This document shows positions 16,318 through 25,848 of a stretch of 64,000 nucleotides of DNA, piece after piece. Both the position numbers and the translations under genes were made by a program. Within the stretch, counting starts at the first letter, position 1. Each line of letters opens with the position of its first letter. The stretch spans positions 62,001-126,000 of the forward strand of contig NZ_NGJT01000003.1 of NCBI RefSeq assembly GCF_003950315.1. Direction: 5' to 3'. The notes beneath the pieces were generated by a model. That model did not search any database, was not told where the DNA came from, and was given only the letters and a program-made list of their open reading frames with translations. This DNA is from Vagococcus bubulae. GTDB taxonomy: Bacteria > Bacillota > Bacilli > Lactobacillales > Vagococcaceae.

Positions 16318-17130
16318 GTGACACAATCAAAACGTTTTTACACGATTCCATATTTTTTATGGATAGCTCTATTTGTTATCGCACCGGTAATTTTAATTAT
16401 TTACCAATCATTTTTTGATATTAATGGGCAATTTACATTGAGTAATTATCAACAATATTTAACGAGTGGAACATACCTAAGTATGACCTTTAATTCATTA
16501 TTCTACGCTTTACTTATTACCTTATTTACGTTAGTCATTAGCTATCCAACGGCCTATTTTTTAACTAAATTAAAGCACAAACAACTTTGGCTAATGTTAA
16601 TCATCTTACCGACATGGATTAACTTGTTGTTAAAAGCTTATGCATTTATTGGTATTTTTAGTATTCATGGTGGAATCAATAATTTTCTAGATACAATCGG
16701 AATAGGAACACAACAGTTACTTTTTACAAATTTTAGCTTTTTAACTGTTGCGACCTATATTGAAATTCCATTTATGATTTTGCCTATTTTTAATGCCTTA
16801 GAAGAAATTAATCCCTCTCTTGTGTTTGCCAGCCGTGATTTAGGAGCGAGTAATTTTGAAACATTTAGACGAGTTATTTTACCACTGTCTTTAAACGGGG
16901 TAAAAAGTGGGGTTCAAGCAGTCTTTATCCCATCACTCAGCTTGTTCATGTTAACGCGATTAATCGGTGGTAACCGTGTCATCACGTTAGGGACAGCTAT
17001 TGAACAGCATTTCCTTGTAACACAAAACTGGGGAATGGGATCAACCATTGGTGTTGTTCTGATTATTGCCATGTTTGTCATTATGATGTTAACAGGTGAG
17101 AAGAAAAAGAAAGGAGCGAAGAAAAAATGA
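16318..17130 (+). CDS. potB: Spermidine/putrescine ABC transporter permease PotB
   Basis: 270 aa with six membrane helices. GTG start at 16318 behind AAAGGAGGC. The EAA loop that contacts the ATPase is ALEEINPSLVFASRDLGASN near residues 160-180. First permease of the pair, its end overlaps potC by 4 bases. The C-terminus ends in a Lys-rich run (KKKKGAKKK) that shares its coding bases with the potC ribosome site. Confidence 0.95.
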   Translation: MTQSKRFYTIPYFLWIALFVIAPVILIIYQSFFDINGQFTLSNYQQYLTSGTYLSMTFNSLFYALLITLFTLVISYPTAYFLTKLKHKQLWLMLIILPTWINLLLKAYAFIGIFSIHGGINNFLDTIGIGTQQLLFTNFSFLTVATYIEIPFMILPIFNALEEINPSLVFASRDLGASNFETFRRVILPLSLNGVKSGVQAVFIPSLSLFMLTRLIGGNRVITLGTAIEQHFLVTQNWGMGSTIGVVLIIAMFVIMMLTGEKKKKGAKKK

Positions 17131-17960
17131 GCCAACGTAAATTTAATTGGAGTCATCTCTATTTGATTTTAGTTTTCATTATTCTCTATGCCCCAATCTT
17201 TTATCTGATTTATTATTCATTCAATGCTGGTGGATCGATGACGTCTTTCACAGGATTTACTTTAGAGCATTACCAAGCTGTATTTGAAGATACAAGATTG
17301 ATAGGGATTGTGGTTGATACCTTTCTACTCGCTTTTCTCTCTGCATTAATAGCCACGATTATTGGGACATTTGGGGCAATGGGAATTCATTACACTAAAC
17401 AACGTGGCATGAGAAATACGTTACTTAGTTTAAATAATATTTTGATGGTTTCTCCTGATGTTATTATTGGGGCTAGCTTTTTAATTTTATTTACTTTCTT
17501 AGGAACATGGTTTGGATTTCAATTAGGGTTCATGTCTGTACTGTTATCTCATATTGCTTTTAGTATCCCGATTGTTGTCTTAATGGTTTTACCAAAAATG
17601 CAAGAAATGAATCCATCACTCATTGATGCTGCGAGAGATTTAGGAGCCAACAACTGGCAAGTATTAAAGCAGATTATCTTACCTTACTTGACTCCTGGTA
17701 TCATTGCTGGCTATTTTATGGCGTTTACCTATTCACTAGATGATTTTGCTGTGACGTTTTTCGTAACGGGTAATGGATTTAGTACTTTATCTGTTGAAAT
17801 CTATTCACGTGCTAGACAAGGAATTAGTTTAGAAATCAATGCTTTGAGTGCTCTTTTATTCTTATTTTCTATTTTATTAGTAACTGGTTATTACTTTATC
17901 AGTAAAGACAATAAACCAAAATATAAAAAGAAAAAAGCACAAAAGATAGGAGGAAAATAA
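17127..17960 (+). CDS. potC: Spermidine/putrescine ABC transporter permease PotC
   Basis: 277 aa, six membrane helices, the second permease subunit. EAA loop: MQEMNPSLIDAARDLGANNW. The stretch FTYSLDDFAVTFFVTGNGFS near residue 205 is conserved in PotC proteins. Overlaps potB by 4 bases and stops one base before the potD ATG, so all four subunits are translationally coupled. The C-terminus is Lys-rich. Confidence 0.95.
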   Translation: MSQRKFNWSHLYLILVFIILYAPIFYLIYYSFNAGGSMTSFTGFTLEHYQAVFEDTRLIGIVVDTFLLAFLSALIATIIGTFGAMGIHYTKQRGMRNTLLSLNNILMVSPDVIIGASFLILFTFLGTWFGFQLGFMSVLLSHIAFSIPIVVLMVLPKMQEMNPSLIDAARDLGANNWQVLKQIILPYLTPGIIAGYFMAFTYSLDDFAVTFFVTGNGFSTLSVEIYSRARQGISLEINALSALLFLFSILLVTGYYFISKDNKPKYKKKKAQKIGGK

Positions 17961-17961
17961 T

Positions 17962-19032
17962 ATGAAGAAACTTAATGCTCTTTTTTCAGGTATTCTTCTT
18001 ATCATTGTCCTTTTAGCTGTTACTTCTTTTAATCTTGCAAAAACCAGTGGTGCTTCTGGAAGCCGCGTTTTGACGATTTATAATTGGGGAGACTATATAG
18101 ATCCTTCATTAATCAAACAGTTTGAAAAAGAATACAACTACAAAGTGATTTATGAAACCTTTGATTCGAACGAAAGCATGATGACAAAAATCAAACAAGG
18201 TGGAACAGCCTATGATTTGACCATCCCTAGTGAATACATGATTCAAAAAATGGTCAAACAAGATATGCTCATTCCTCTTGATCATTCAAAAATCAAAGGA
18301 TTAGAAAATATTGATAGTCGATTTTTAAATATTCCGTTTGATCCTAAAAATAAATTTTCTATCCCCTATTTTTGGGGAACACTGGGAATTATATACAATG
18401 ATGAATTCGTTAAAGAAGGTCAGATTAAACATTGGGATGATTTATGGAATCCCTCATTAAAAAACAATGTGATGTTAATTGATGGTGCTAGAGAAGTCAT
18501 TGGACTGGCACTTAACAGTGATGGTCATTCATTAAATAGCAAAAACGATAAACAATTAGAAAATGCTTCAAAAAAATTAGATGGACTTACTCCTAATGTG
18601 AAAGCCATTGTTGCTGATGAAATCAAGATGTATATGATTAATGGTGAAAGTGCTGCAGCTGTGACGTTTTCTGGCGAAGCTGCTAGTATGCTAGAAGAAA
18701 ACGACCACTTACATTATGTCATTCCTGAAGAAGGCTCTAATCTTTGGTTTGATAATTTCGTCATTCCAAAAACGGCTAAAAATATTGATGGAGCGTATGA
18801 TTTTATTAACTTCATGTTGAAACCTGAAATTGCTGCTCAAAATGCTGAATATATTGGTTATTCTACACCTAATAAAAAAGCATTAGAAATTTTACCAAAA
18901 GAAATTACAAGTGATCCGCAGTTTTACCCGAGCGACAAAATCATTGAACATTTAGAAGTGTATGATGATTTAGGTCAAACTTATTTAGAGCTTTACAATG
19001 ATTTATTTTTAAAATTTAAAATGTATCGTTAA
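17962..19032 (+). CDS. potD: Spermidine/putrescine-binding protein PotD
   Basis: 356 aa solute-binding protein. N-terminal hydrophobic segment (LFSGILLIIVLLAVTSFNLA) acts as signal or membrane anchor; there is no lipobox cysteine, so it is either released or held by an uncleaved helix. The polyamine-binding hallmark NWGDYIDPSLIKQFEKEYN follows, then YFWGTLGIIYN and WFDNFVIPKTAKN. It captures polyamines outside the membrane for PotBC. Last gene of the operon; a short terminator follows at 19031-19059. Confidence 0.95.
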   Translation: MKKLNALFSGILLIIVLLAVTSFNLAKTSGASGSRVLTIYNWGDYIDPSLIKQFEKEYNYKVIYETFDSNESMMTKIKQGGTAYDLTIPSEYMIQKMVKQDMLIPLDHSKIKGLENIDSRFLNIPFDPKNKFSIPYFWGTLGIIYNDEFVKEGQIKHWDDLWNPSLKNNVMLIDGAREVIGLALNSDGHSLNSKNDKQLENASKKLDGLTPNVKAIVADEIKMYMINGESAAAVTFSGEAASMLEENDHLHYVIPEEGSNLWFDNFVIPKTAKNIDGAYDFINFMLKPEIAAQNAEYIGYSTPNKKALEILPKEITSDPQFYPSDKIIEHLEVYDDLGQTYLELYNDLFLKFKMYR

Positions 19033-19059
19033 AGATAGGAAATTATCCTATCTTTTTTT
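19031..19059 (+). terminator. Terminator of the potABCD operon
   Basis: AAAGATAGGA and TCCTATCTTT form a 10-bp stem with a 5-base loop and a run of seven T. Confidence 0.85.
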
Positions 19060-19159
19060 ATCGTAAAATCTACAAATCAATCGTCTAAAATGTTTTATAT
19101 TCGCTCTTTTTTCATGTATAATCAAGCAAACGGCAATTTTTAAGAAGTGGAGGTAGTCA

Positions 19160-20017
19160 ATGGAAATCATCGAAAAAGCCCCAGCAAAAATAAATTTGGG
19201 ACTTGATGTCCTTTATAAACGCGATGATGGGTATCATGAACTTGAAATGATTATGGCGAGCGTCGATTTATCTGATCGTTTAATTTTTACGCCAACTAAC
19301 ACAAATGATATCATCATTAAAACAGATAATGGCTTCCTACCAGTAGACCGTAAAAATAATATCTATCAGGCGATTGATGTCATGAAAAAAACATATGGGT
19401 TTACTCAAGGTGTTGAAGTAAATTTAAAGAAAAACTTACCAGTAGCTGCTGGACTTGGTGGTGGTAGTAGTGATGCTGCTGCTGCATTTAGAGGTGTTAA
19501 TCGCTTATTTGATATAGGTGCCTCTCTTGAGGAAATGGCTAAATTATCTGTTCCTATAGGGACAGATATTCCCTATTGTCTTTATGGACAAACAGCTCTT
19601 GTTACTGGTGTAGGAGATTGTGTGAAACCTTTGTCTCATCCTATGCCACAATGCTGGGTTGTTTTAGTCAAACCTAAAATCAGCGTATCTACTCCTCGTG
19701 TGTTTTCAAAGATACAAGTAGATTCTCTATCGCATCCTGATATTCATGCAATTTATCAAGCAATTGAAAATCAAGACTATCAAGAGATGATTCAACACTT
19801 AGGTAATTCACTAGAATCATACACAATGGACGTTTTTCCTATTGTCAAATACGTCAAAGAAAAAATGTTAGAATTTGGTGCAGATACAGCTGTCATGAGC
19901 GGTAGTGGTCCTACTGTTTTAGCTCTTTGTAAAAAACGCTCACGGGCTATCCATGTTGCAAATGCCCTAAAAGGCTTTTGCGATGAAGTATATTTAGTCA
20001 GAACGTTAAACAGGTAA
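19160..20017 (+). CDS. ispE: 4-diphosphocytidyl-2-C-methyl-D-erythritol kinase IspE
   Basis: 285 aa GHMP kinase. N-terminal EKAPAKINLGLDVL with the substrate-binding Lys, ATP loop LPVAAGLGGGSSDAAAAF at about residue 95, and C-terminal VMSGSGPTVLAL. It phosphorylates CDP-methylerythritol in the MEP isoprenoid route. Its presence suggests the organism carries MEP-pathway genes, or at least this conserved homologue. GTGGAGG precedes the ATG. Monocistronic by spacing. Confidence 0.95.
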   Translation: MEIIEKAPAKINLGLDVLYKRDDGYHELEMIMASVDLSDRLIFTPTNTNDIIIKTDNGFLPVDRKNNIYQAIDVMKKTYGFTQGVEVNLKKNLPVAAGLGGGSSDAAAAFRGVNRLFDIGASLEEMAKLSVPIGTDIPYCLYGQTALVTGVGDCVKPLSHPMPQCWVVLVKPKISVSTPRVFSKIQVDSLSHPDIHAIYQAIENQDYQEMIQHLGNSLESYTMDVFPIVKYVKEKMLEFGADTAVMSGSGPTVLALCKKRSRAIHVANALKGFCDEVYLVRTLNR

Positions 20018-20116
20018 AAAGTAAGAGTTTACTTTACTTTTTATCTGTTTTATCTTATGTCTCAATCGACTATTCTTGCTTTATTTTTGTACTCATGCTA
20101 TGATTCTTTTTGTTCA

Positions 20117-20139
20117 AAACGTAATGCTTACGATTAAAG
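20117..20139 (+). promoter_or_regulatory. Zur-like operator of adcCB
   Basis: ACGTAATGCTTACGA at 20119-20133 sits just before the adcC ribosome site (AAAGGAGG at 20136). On the opposite strand it reads AATCGTAAGCATTACGTTTT, matching 18 of 20 bases of the site before adcA (47964-47984). Known Zur boxes of Bacilli have TCGTAAT-N-ATTACGA. Zinc-dependent repression is inferred from this and from the gene content. Confidence 0.78.
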
Positions 20140-20148
20140 GAGGTTACC

Positions 20149-20829
20149 ATGAATTATATTGATGTCCAGCATCTCACTTTCTATTATGACGATGAACCCG
20201 TCCTAGAAGACGTTTCTTATACTGTTAGTCCGGGAGAATTTGTTATTTTAACTGGTGAAAACGGTGCGGCAAAATCAACTCTTATTCGAAATACATTAGG
20301 CTTATTAAAACCTGATAAAGGAGACATCTATATCTCTCCGACTAATATAAATGGAGATAAATTAACAATTGGCTATATTCCTCAACAAATTGCTTCTTTC
20401 AATGCTGGATTTCCTAGCACTGTCTTAGAATTTGTTCAATCAGGTCGTTTTCAACGTGGAAAGTGGTTTAAACGATTAGATACGATTGACCATCAACATG
20501 TTGAAAAAGCACTGAACTCTGTCGGTATGTGGGATATGAGAAAAAAACGGATTGGTGATTTATCTGGTGGGCAAAAACAACGCGTCTGTTTAGCACGCGT
20601 ATTTGCAACTGATCCTGATTTGTTTGTCTTAGACGAACCAACAACAGGTATGGATGAGTCATCTCGTAATGATTTTTATAAACTACTTCAACATAGTGTC
20701 AAAGAGCATAATAAAGCGATTTTAATGGTGACACATGATCATGAAGAAATCAAAGAATATATGGATCGACATATCCACCTTGTTAGAAAGGAGGAAACTG
20801 AATGGAGATGTTTTCATATGAGTTCATGA
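20149..20829 (+). CDS. adcC: Zinc ABC transporter ATP-binding protein AdcC/ZnuC
   Basis: 226 aa. Walker A reads [10 protein letters not shown] (Ala at the third Gly, as usual for Firmicute ZnuC/AdcC), signature [13 protein letters not shown], Walker [14 protein letters not shown], and VTHDHEEI. It energises high-affinity zinc import with AdcB and the binding protein AdcA (encoded 27 kb away at 46422-47933). Its end overlaps adcB by 28 bases. The Zur-like site at 20119-20133 implies induction in zinc shortage. An adcR gene, which precedes adcC in streptococci, is absent here. Confidence 0.95.
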   Translation: MNYIDVQHLTFYYDDEPVLEDVSYTVSPGEFVILTGENGAAKSTLIRNTLGLLKPDKGDIYISPTNINGDKLTIGYIPQQIASFNAGFPSTVLEFVQSGRFQRGKWFKRLDTIDHQHVEKALNSVGMWDMRKKRIGDLSGGQKQRVCLARVFATDPDLFVLDEPTTGMDESSRNDFYKLLQHSVKEHNKAILMVTHDHEEIKEYMDRHIHLVRKEETEWRCFHMSS

Positions 20830-21626
20830 GGCGAGCATTAATCGCTGCTTCCATGATGGCAGTCATTGCTCCTTCTCTAGGTGTTTTTTTGGTACTGCGT
20901 AGACAATCTCTCTTAGCAGATACACTATCCCACGTATCATTAGCTGGGATTGCTTTAGGATTTTTTATTAATGTTAATCCAACTGTTACTACGTTAATTG
21001 TAGTGATTGCTTCAGCTTTTGTTTTGGAATACATCAAAAATTTATATAAATCTTATTCAGAAGTATCAACAGCTATTTTAATGTCTGGTGGATTAGCTGT
21101 TGCTTTAGTTTTAATGAATTTAACTAAAGGAAAAAATTCCATGAATATCCAACAATACCTGTTTGGTTCAATTGTGACAATTAATTGGCAACAAGTCAAA
21201 ATCCTTGCTATTTTACTTGTTATCATTGTCATTTTATTTTTTGCTTTAAGAAAGCCAATGTATGTGTTAACGTTTGATGAAGATACTGCTCATGTAGATG
21301 GTCTACCTATTCATCTACTTTCCATGTTGTTTAACGTAATCACTGGTGTGGCTATTACAGTTATGATTCCTATTGCAGGTGCATTACTTGTATCGGCTAT
21401 CATGATTTTACCTGCAACAATCTCTATGAAGATAGGAAAAACATTCTCAACTGTTATATTAAGTAGTATTGTAGTTGGTTTTATTGGTATGACATCAGGA
21501 CTGATTACTTCATACCAATTAGATACACCACCTGGTGCAACCATTACATTAATTTTTATTGTACTGTTTATTTTAATCAATTTACTAACTAATGTTCGTA
21601 AAAAAAACAGACAGATTTCTAAATAA
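20802..21626 (+). CDS. adcB: Zinc ABC transporter permease AdcB/ZnuB
   Basis: 274 aa ABC-3 family permease with about 8-9 membrane helices: [40 protein letters not shown] and [17 protein letters not shown] are conserved. ATG at 20802 is seven bases after AAAGGAGG inside adcC. It forms the membrane channel for zinc uptake. The stop codon lies inside the hairpin terminator at 21591-21652, so the operon ends here. Confidence 0.95.
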   Translation: MEMFSYEFMRRALIAASMMAVIAPSLGVFLVLRRQSLLADTLSHVSLAGIALGFFINVNPTVTTLIVVIASAFVLEYIKNLYKSYSEVSTAILMSGGLAVALVLMNLTKGKNSMNIQQYLFGSIVTINWQQVKILAILLVIIVILFFALRKPMYVLTFDEDTAHVDGLPIHLLSMLFNVITGVAITVMIPIAGALLVSAIMILPATISMKIGKTFSTVILSSIVVGFIGMTSGLITSYQLDTPPGATITLIFIVLFILINLLTNVRKKNRQISK

Positions 21627-21652
21627 TCTGTTCGTTTTTACGAACATTTTTT
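21591..21652 (+). terminator. Terminator of adcCB
   Basis: AATGTTCGTAAAAA (21591-21604) pairs with TTTTTACGAACATT (21635-21648), with an inner ACAGA-AGATT pairing to AATCTGT. The 5' arm lies within the adcB coding end. A T run follows. Confidence 0.75.
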
Positions 21653-21740
21653 ATTTATTTTTAAAAATACTTTGCTTTTTTGAAATTTCATACTATAATA
21701 GTTTATATTACTTAAATTTAACTTTAAAAGGAGTATATAA

Positions 21741-22574
21741 ATGAAAATAAAACGAAGTGAACGATTGATTGATATGACTGCTTATATCTTAAATCATCCC
21801 CATACATTGACTCCTCTGACTTATTTTGTTAAAAAATACGAATCAGCAAAATCTTCAATCAGTGAGGATTTAACTATTATTAAAAAAACGTTTAAAGAGC
21901 GTGGGTTTGGTGTTCTTGAAACCGTTGCTGGAGCAGCTGGTGGCGTTATTTTTACGCCTTCTATTCCTTTTAGTGAATCAAAAACTATGATTGATTCTTT
22001 ATGTGAACGCTTATCTGAACAAGACCGCTTACTTCCTGGTGGTTACGTTTACTTGTCAGATTTGTTAGGAGAACCTCAACTGCTAAAACAAATTGGGCAA
22101 ATTATTTCAACACAATATGCTAATAAAAACATTGATGCTGTTATGACAGTTGCGACAAAAGGTGTGCCTATCGCTCAAGCAGTCTCTTACTACTTAAATG
22201 TTCCATTTGTCATTGTTCGACGCGATTCAAAAATCACAGAAGGGTCAACAGTAAGTGTAAATTATGTATCTGGATCATCTGAGAGAATTGAAAAAATGGA
22301 GTTGTCTAAACGTAGTTTAAAACGTGGCTCTCGAGTATTAGTTGTGGATGATTTCATGAAAGGTGGCGGAACGGTTAATGGTATGAAAGCCTTAATCGAA
22401 GAATTTGAAGCAGAATTAGTCGGGATTACTGTTTTTGCAGAATCAACATTCAGTGGTCGCCGTATGGTAGAAGATTATACCTCACTTATTTGTGTAAAAG
22501 AAGTCGATACAAAAACTAAAAACATCACTGTTGTACCAGGAAATTACTTTTCAGTCATGGAAGAAGATAACTAG
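21741..22574 (+). CDS. purR: Purine operon repressor PurR (Bacillus type)
   Basis: 277 aa. A winged helix at residues 1-75 (RSERLIDMTAYILNHPHTLT) and a phosphoribosyltransferase-like domain after it, with the PRPP-binding motif RVLVVDDFMKGGGTVNG at about residue 200. This regulator binds PurBox DNA and is released by PRPP. AAAGGAG precedes the ATG, and a promoter TTGCTT-16-TATAAT is seen near 21671-21698. Monocistronic; its terminator is at 22581-22609. Confidence 0.95.
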   Translation: MKIKRSERLIDMTAYILNHPHTLTPLTYFVKKYESAKSSISEDLTIIKKTFKERGFGVLETVAGAAGGVIFTPSIPFSESKTMIDSLCERLSEQDRLLPGGYVYLSDLLGEPQLLKQIGQIISTQYANKNIDAVMTVATKGVPIAQAVSYYLNVPFVIVRRDSKITEGSTVSVNYVSGSSERIEKMELSKRSLKRGSRVLVVDDFMKGGGTVNGMKALIEEFEAELVGITVFAESTFSGRRMVEDYTSLICVKEVDTKTKNITVVPGNYFSVMEEDN

Positions 22575-22580
22575 ATAAAA

Positions 22581-22609
22581 TTAAGGGCTTGAATATCAAG
22601 CTCTTTTTT
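22581..22609 (+). terminator. Terminator of purR
   Basis: AGGGCTTGA and TCAAGCTCT form a short stem followed by seven T. Confidence 0.7.
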
Positions 22610-22655
22610 TGTTAGAATGAAGTGTTTAAAACTACACTTAAGGAGTGTCAATAAC

Positions 22656-24029
22656 GTGAAAAATAGATATGCTATTATTTTAGCGGCAGGAAAAGGCTCT
22701 CGTATGAAGTCCTCACTATATAAAGTGTTACACCCTGTTGCCGGAAAGCCAATGGTCGAACATGTTTTAGAGCAAATCGAACCATTAAATACGACAGATA
22801 TTGTAACTGTTGTAGGCTATGGCGCTGAAAAAGTGCAAGAACAATTAGGCGACCGCTCAAAATACGCTTTACAAACTGAGCAATTAGGAACAGGCCATGC
22901 TGTTTTAGCAACAGCTGATTTATTAAAAGATAAAGAAGGAACAACTCTAGTAATTTGTGGTGATACTCCCCTACTCACAAAAGAAACATTAACCAAATTA
23001 GTCAATCATCATGAACAATTAAACGCCAAAGCAACCATTCTCTCTGCAGTGGCAGAAGATGCAACAGGATACGGTCGGATCATTCGAAATGATGAAAATT
23101 TAGTCGAAAAAATCGTTGAACAAAAAGACGCTTCAGAAGCAGAACTTGCTGTAAAAGAATTTAATACAGGAACTTACTGCTTTGACAACCAATTTTTATT
23201 TGATGCTTTAACAAAGGTTGGAAACAACAATGCCCAAGGGGAATACTACTTACCCGATGTGATTAGTATTTTAAAACAACAAGGTGAAGTCGTAACAGCC
23301 TATACTATGGACTCAGAAGAAGAATCCATGGGAGTGAATGATCGTGTTGCATTAGCTAAAGCAAATCAATTAATGAAACAACGAATCAATGAACATCATA
23401 TGAGACAAGGCGTGTCATTTATTGATCCGGATAATACATATATTGAGTCAGATGTGGTTATTGGTTCGGATACTGTTGTTGAACCTGGTGTTATGATTAA
23501 AGGTAACACAACCATTGGTGAAAATTGTCTCATTCGCTCAAATTCAACCATCATTGATAGTGTGATTGGTCATCATGTAGAAATTAAATCGTCTACTCTT
23601 CAACAAGCCACTGTTGGTGATTATTCTGATGTAGGACCTTATGCTCATCTACGTCCTAATGCTGTTTTAAATGAGCACGTTCATATTGGAAATTTTGTTG
23701 AAGTGAAAAATGCGTCTATCGACAATGGGTCAAAAGTTGGTCATCTATCTTATGTTGGAGATGCGACTTTAGGAAAAGATATTAATACGGGATGTGGAAC
23801 TGTTTTTGCTAATTACGATGGAAAAAACAAACATCATATTACAGTAGGAGATCATGTTTTCATCGGCAGTGGAACCATTCTTGTTGCTCCGTTAACATTA
23901 GAAGACAATAGCATGACCGCTGCTGGTTCAACTATTACTAAAGACATTAACGAATATGATTTAGGAATCGCTCGTGCTAGACAGGAAAATCTAGACGGTT
24001 ATGCTAAAAAATTACCATATAATAAATAA
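22656..24029 (+). CDS. glmU: Bifunctional GlmU (GlcNAc-1-P uridyltransferase and GlcN-1-P acetyltransferase)
   Basis: 457 aa from the GTG at 22656, behind AAGGAGTG; the frame is open further upstream without a site. N-terminal pyrophosphorylase: [20 protein letters not shown] and [12 protein letters not shown]-terminal left-handed beta helix with hexapeptide repeats, for example [19 protein letters not shown] and the acetyltransferase region [17 protein letters not shown]. It makes UDP-GlcNAc for peptidoglycan and wall polymers. purR-glmU-prs is a conserved order in Firmicutes. Confidence 0.97.
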   Translation: MKNRYAIILAAGKGSRMKSSLYKVLHPVAGKPMVEHVLEQIEPLNTTDIVTVVGYGAEKVQEQLGDRSKYALQTEQLGTGHAVLATADLLKDKEGTTLVICGDTPLLTKETLTKLVNHHEQLNAKATILSAVAEDATGYGRIIRNDENLVEKIVEQKDASEAELAVKEFNTGTYCFDNQFLFDALTKVGNNNAQGEYYLPDVISILKQQGEVVTAYTMDSEEESMGVNDRVALAKANQLMKQRINEHHMRQGVSFIDPDNTYIESDVVIGSDTVVEPGVMIKGNTTIGENCLIRSNSTIIDSVIGHHVEIKSSTLQQATVGDYSDVGPYAHLRPNAVLNEHVHIGNFVEVKNASIDNGSKVGHLSYVGDATLGKDINTGCGTVFANYDGKNKHHITVGDHVFIGSGTILVAPLTLEDNSMTAAGSTITKDINEYDLGIARARQENLDGYAKKLPYNK

Positions 24030-24120
24030 ATTCCAAACAAACACTTGATTTATTAGTAGAAAATGACTACTATTTGTATGTAAGTGTATACTCAGTTAAA
24101 ACAAGAAAGTGGAGGTTCTC

Positions 24121-25092
24121 ATGTCTAATCATTACTTTGATCCAAAGTTAAAAATCTTTTCGTTAAATTCAAACAAACCTTTAGCACAAAAAATTGCGGA
24201 TGCAGTTGGTGTGGAACTTGGTAAGTCTGAAGTAAGAAAGTTTAGTGATGGTGAAATTCAAATCAATATCGAACAAAGTATCCGTGGAAGTCACGTTTAC
24301 TTAATTCAATCAACAAGTAACCCTGTAAATGACCATTTGATGGAATTACTTATTATGATTGATGCTCTAAAACGTGCTAGTGCACAAACTATTAATATCG
24401 TTATGCCATATTATGGCTATGCAAGACAAGATAGAAAAGCACGCTCTCGTGAGCCAATTACATCTAAACTCGTTGCTGATATGCTTGAAACAGCTGGAGC
24501 AACTCGTTTACTAACACTAGACTTACATGCTGCTCAAATTCAAGGATTTTTCGATATTCCTGTGGATCATTTAATGGCTGCTCCATTACTTGCAAACTAT
24601 TTCATCGATCATGGTTACGAAGGTGATGATGTAGTGGTTGTATCACCTGACCATGGTGGTGTAACTCGCGCACGTAAATTAGCAGAAAACTTAAAATCAC
24701 CAATCGCAATTATCGACAAACGTCGTCCAAAAGCAAACGTTGCTGAAGTAATGAATATCATTGGTGAAGTTAAAGGGAAAAAATGTGTTATTATCGATGA
24801 CATGATTGATACAGCTGGTACGATTACCCTAGCTGCAGAAGCTCTTAAAGAAAAAGGTGCAACAGAAGTCGTTGCATGTTGTACTCACCCTGTTCTATCA
24901 GGCCCAGCAATTGATCGCATTAACAACTCTGCGATTGAAAAATTAATCATCACAGACTCTATCCTTTTACCAGAAGAGAAAAAATCTGATAAAATCGAAA
25001 CAGTAAGTGTTGGCGAATTAATGGGAGATGCAATCAAACGCATCCATGAGAACAAACCAGTTAGTCCATTATTTGAAAAAAAACGTAAATAA
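24121..25092 (+). CDS. prs: Ribose-phosphate pyrophosphokinase
   Basis: 323 aa from the ATG at 24121, eight bases after GTGGAGG; a GTG at 24109 is inside the ribosome site and is rejected. Makes PRPP from ribose-5-phosphate and ATP, feeding purine, pyrimidine, His and NAD synthesis. Motifs: [39 protein letters not shown], the catalytic region [18 protein letters not shown], and the PRPP loop [13 protein letters not shown]. Length is normal. It ends in a convergent terminator shared with mscL. Confidence 0.97.
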   Translation: MSNHYFDPKLKIFSLNSNKPLAQKIADAVGVELGKSEVRKFSDGEIQINIEQSIRGSHVYLIQSTSNPVNDHLMELLIMIDALKRASAQTINIVMPYYGYARQDRKARSREPITSKLVADMLETAGATRLLTLDLHAAQIQGFFDIPVDHLMAAPLLANYFIDHGYEGDDVVVVSPDHGGVTRARKLAENLKSPIAIIDKRRPKANVAEVMNIIGEVKGKKCVIIDDMIDTAGTITLAAEALKEKGATEVVACCTHPVLSGPAIDRINNSAIEKLIITDSILLPEEKKSDKIETVSVGELMGDAIKRIHENKPVSPLFEKKRK

Positions 25093-25130
25093 AAAACCAT
25101 GAGGAGTTAAACTCCTCATGGTTTATTTTT
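25092..25130. terminator. Bidirectional terminator between prs and mscL
   Basis: AAACCATGAGGAGT (25094-25107) and its complement (25111-25124) with A and T runs outside. The 3' arm overlaps the mscL stop. Confidence 0.88.
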
Positions 25131-25581
25131 TGTCTTCAGTTACTTCTTTTTCTTTTGTATCAGCTGCTTGATTAGCTAACAATTGACGAATGTCTTTTAA
25201 CACATCTTCTGTTGTTTCGGCTGTTTCTTCTTCTTTTTGTTCAGCCTCTTCTTCTGGTTTACTCATTAATGTTTCTGCTTTATTAACAGACTTAACAATA
25301 ATAAATAAAACAAACGCTGTAATTAAAAATGTGATAATAGCTGAAATCAGTTTACCATAGTCAAACGTTACGCCATTGACGATAAATGTCAAACCTTTCG
25401 TAGCATCTTCTACTGTTTCTGCTCCTGGGAATAGAAAACTAATTATCACACCAATAATCGGCGTGATCATCCCATCAACTAATGCATTGACAACACTTGT
25501 AAATGCACCCCCAATAATAATACCAACAGCCATATCTATCACACTACCACGTGCGATAAATTCCTTAAATTCTTTTACCAT
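25123..25581 (-). CDS. mscL: Large-conductance mechanosensitive channel MscL
   Basis: 152 aa. The N-terminal helix and first membrane segment FKEFIARGSVIDMAVGIIIGGAFTSVV, split here as FKEFIARGSVIDMA-VGIIIGGAF, are highly conserved, with the gate glycines. A second membrane segment LISAIITFLITAFVLFIIVK follows. The cytoplasmic end is a long Glu/Lys/Thr-rich helix, about 20 residues longer than in E. coli. It releases solutes on osmotic downshock. Monocistronic, convergent with prs. Confidence 0.95.
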   Translation of the reverse strand: MVKEFKEFIARGSVIDMAVGIIIGGAFTSVVNALVDGMITPIIGVIISFLFPGAETVEDATKGLTFIVNGVTFDYGKLISAIITFLITAFVLFIIVKSVNKAETLMSKPEEEAEQKEEETAETTEDVLKDIRQLLANQAADTKEKEVTEDKK

Positions 25582-25644
25582 TTATACCCCTCCAATCATT
25601 TCCATATTATAGCAAACTTTTTTCAAAAAATCATTTATAATAAA

Positions 25645-25674
25645 TTGACATGTAACACTGTTGTAATATATGAT
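25645..25674 (+). promoter_or_regulatory. Probable promoter of the ymfFH operon
   Basis: TTGACA (25645-25650), an 18-base spacer, TATGAT (25669-25674), about 175 bases before ymfF. The leader between holds no feature I can name. Confidence 0.5.
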
Positions 25675-25848
25675 AATATATTGTAATCATGTATATTTAT
25701 TGTGAGCATTACAATTTTGTTAAGTTTTAATCAAAAACATGAAATTCAATGTTTTTTCCTATCTTACCTTGCTTATTTTTGGTAATCTAGAGAGTGTATC
25801 GTCATTTTAGAAAGACATCATGTGACGATAATTAAAGGAGTTTTTTTT

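Noticed and set aside
20230-20275. Altered Walker A (GENGAAKST) in AdcC as a sign of inactivity
   Set aside because: The Ala at the third glycine position is usual in AdcC/ZnuC proteins of Firmicutes, and all other ATPase motifs are intact.
25822-25848. Earlier start for ymfF
   Set aside because: AAAGGAG precedes the ATG at 25849 at proper distance; the extension has no site and is not family-like.
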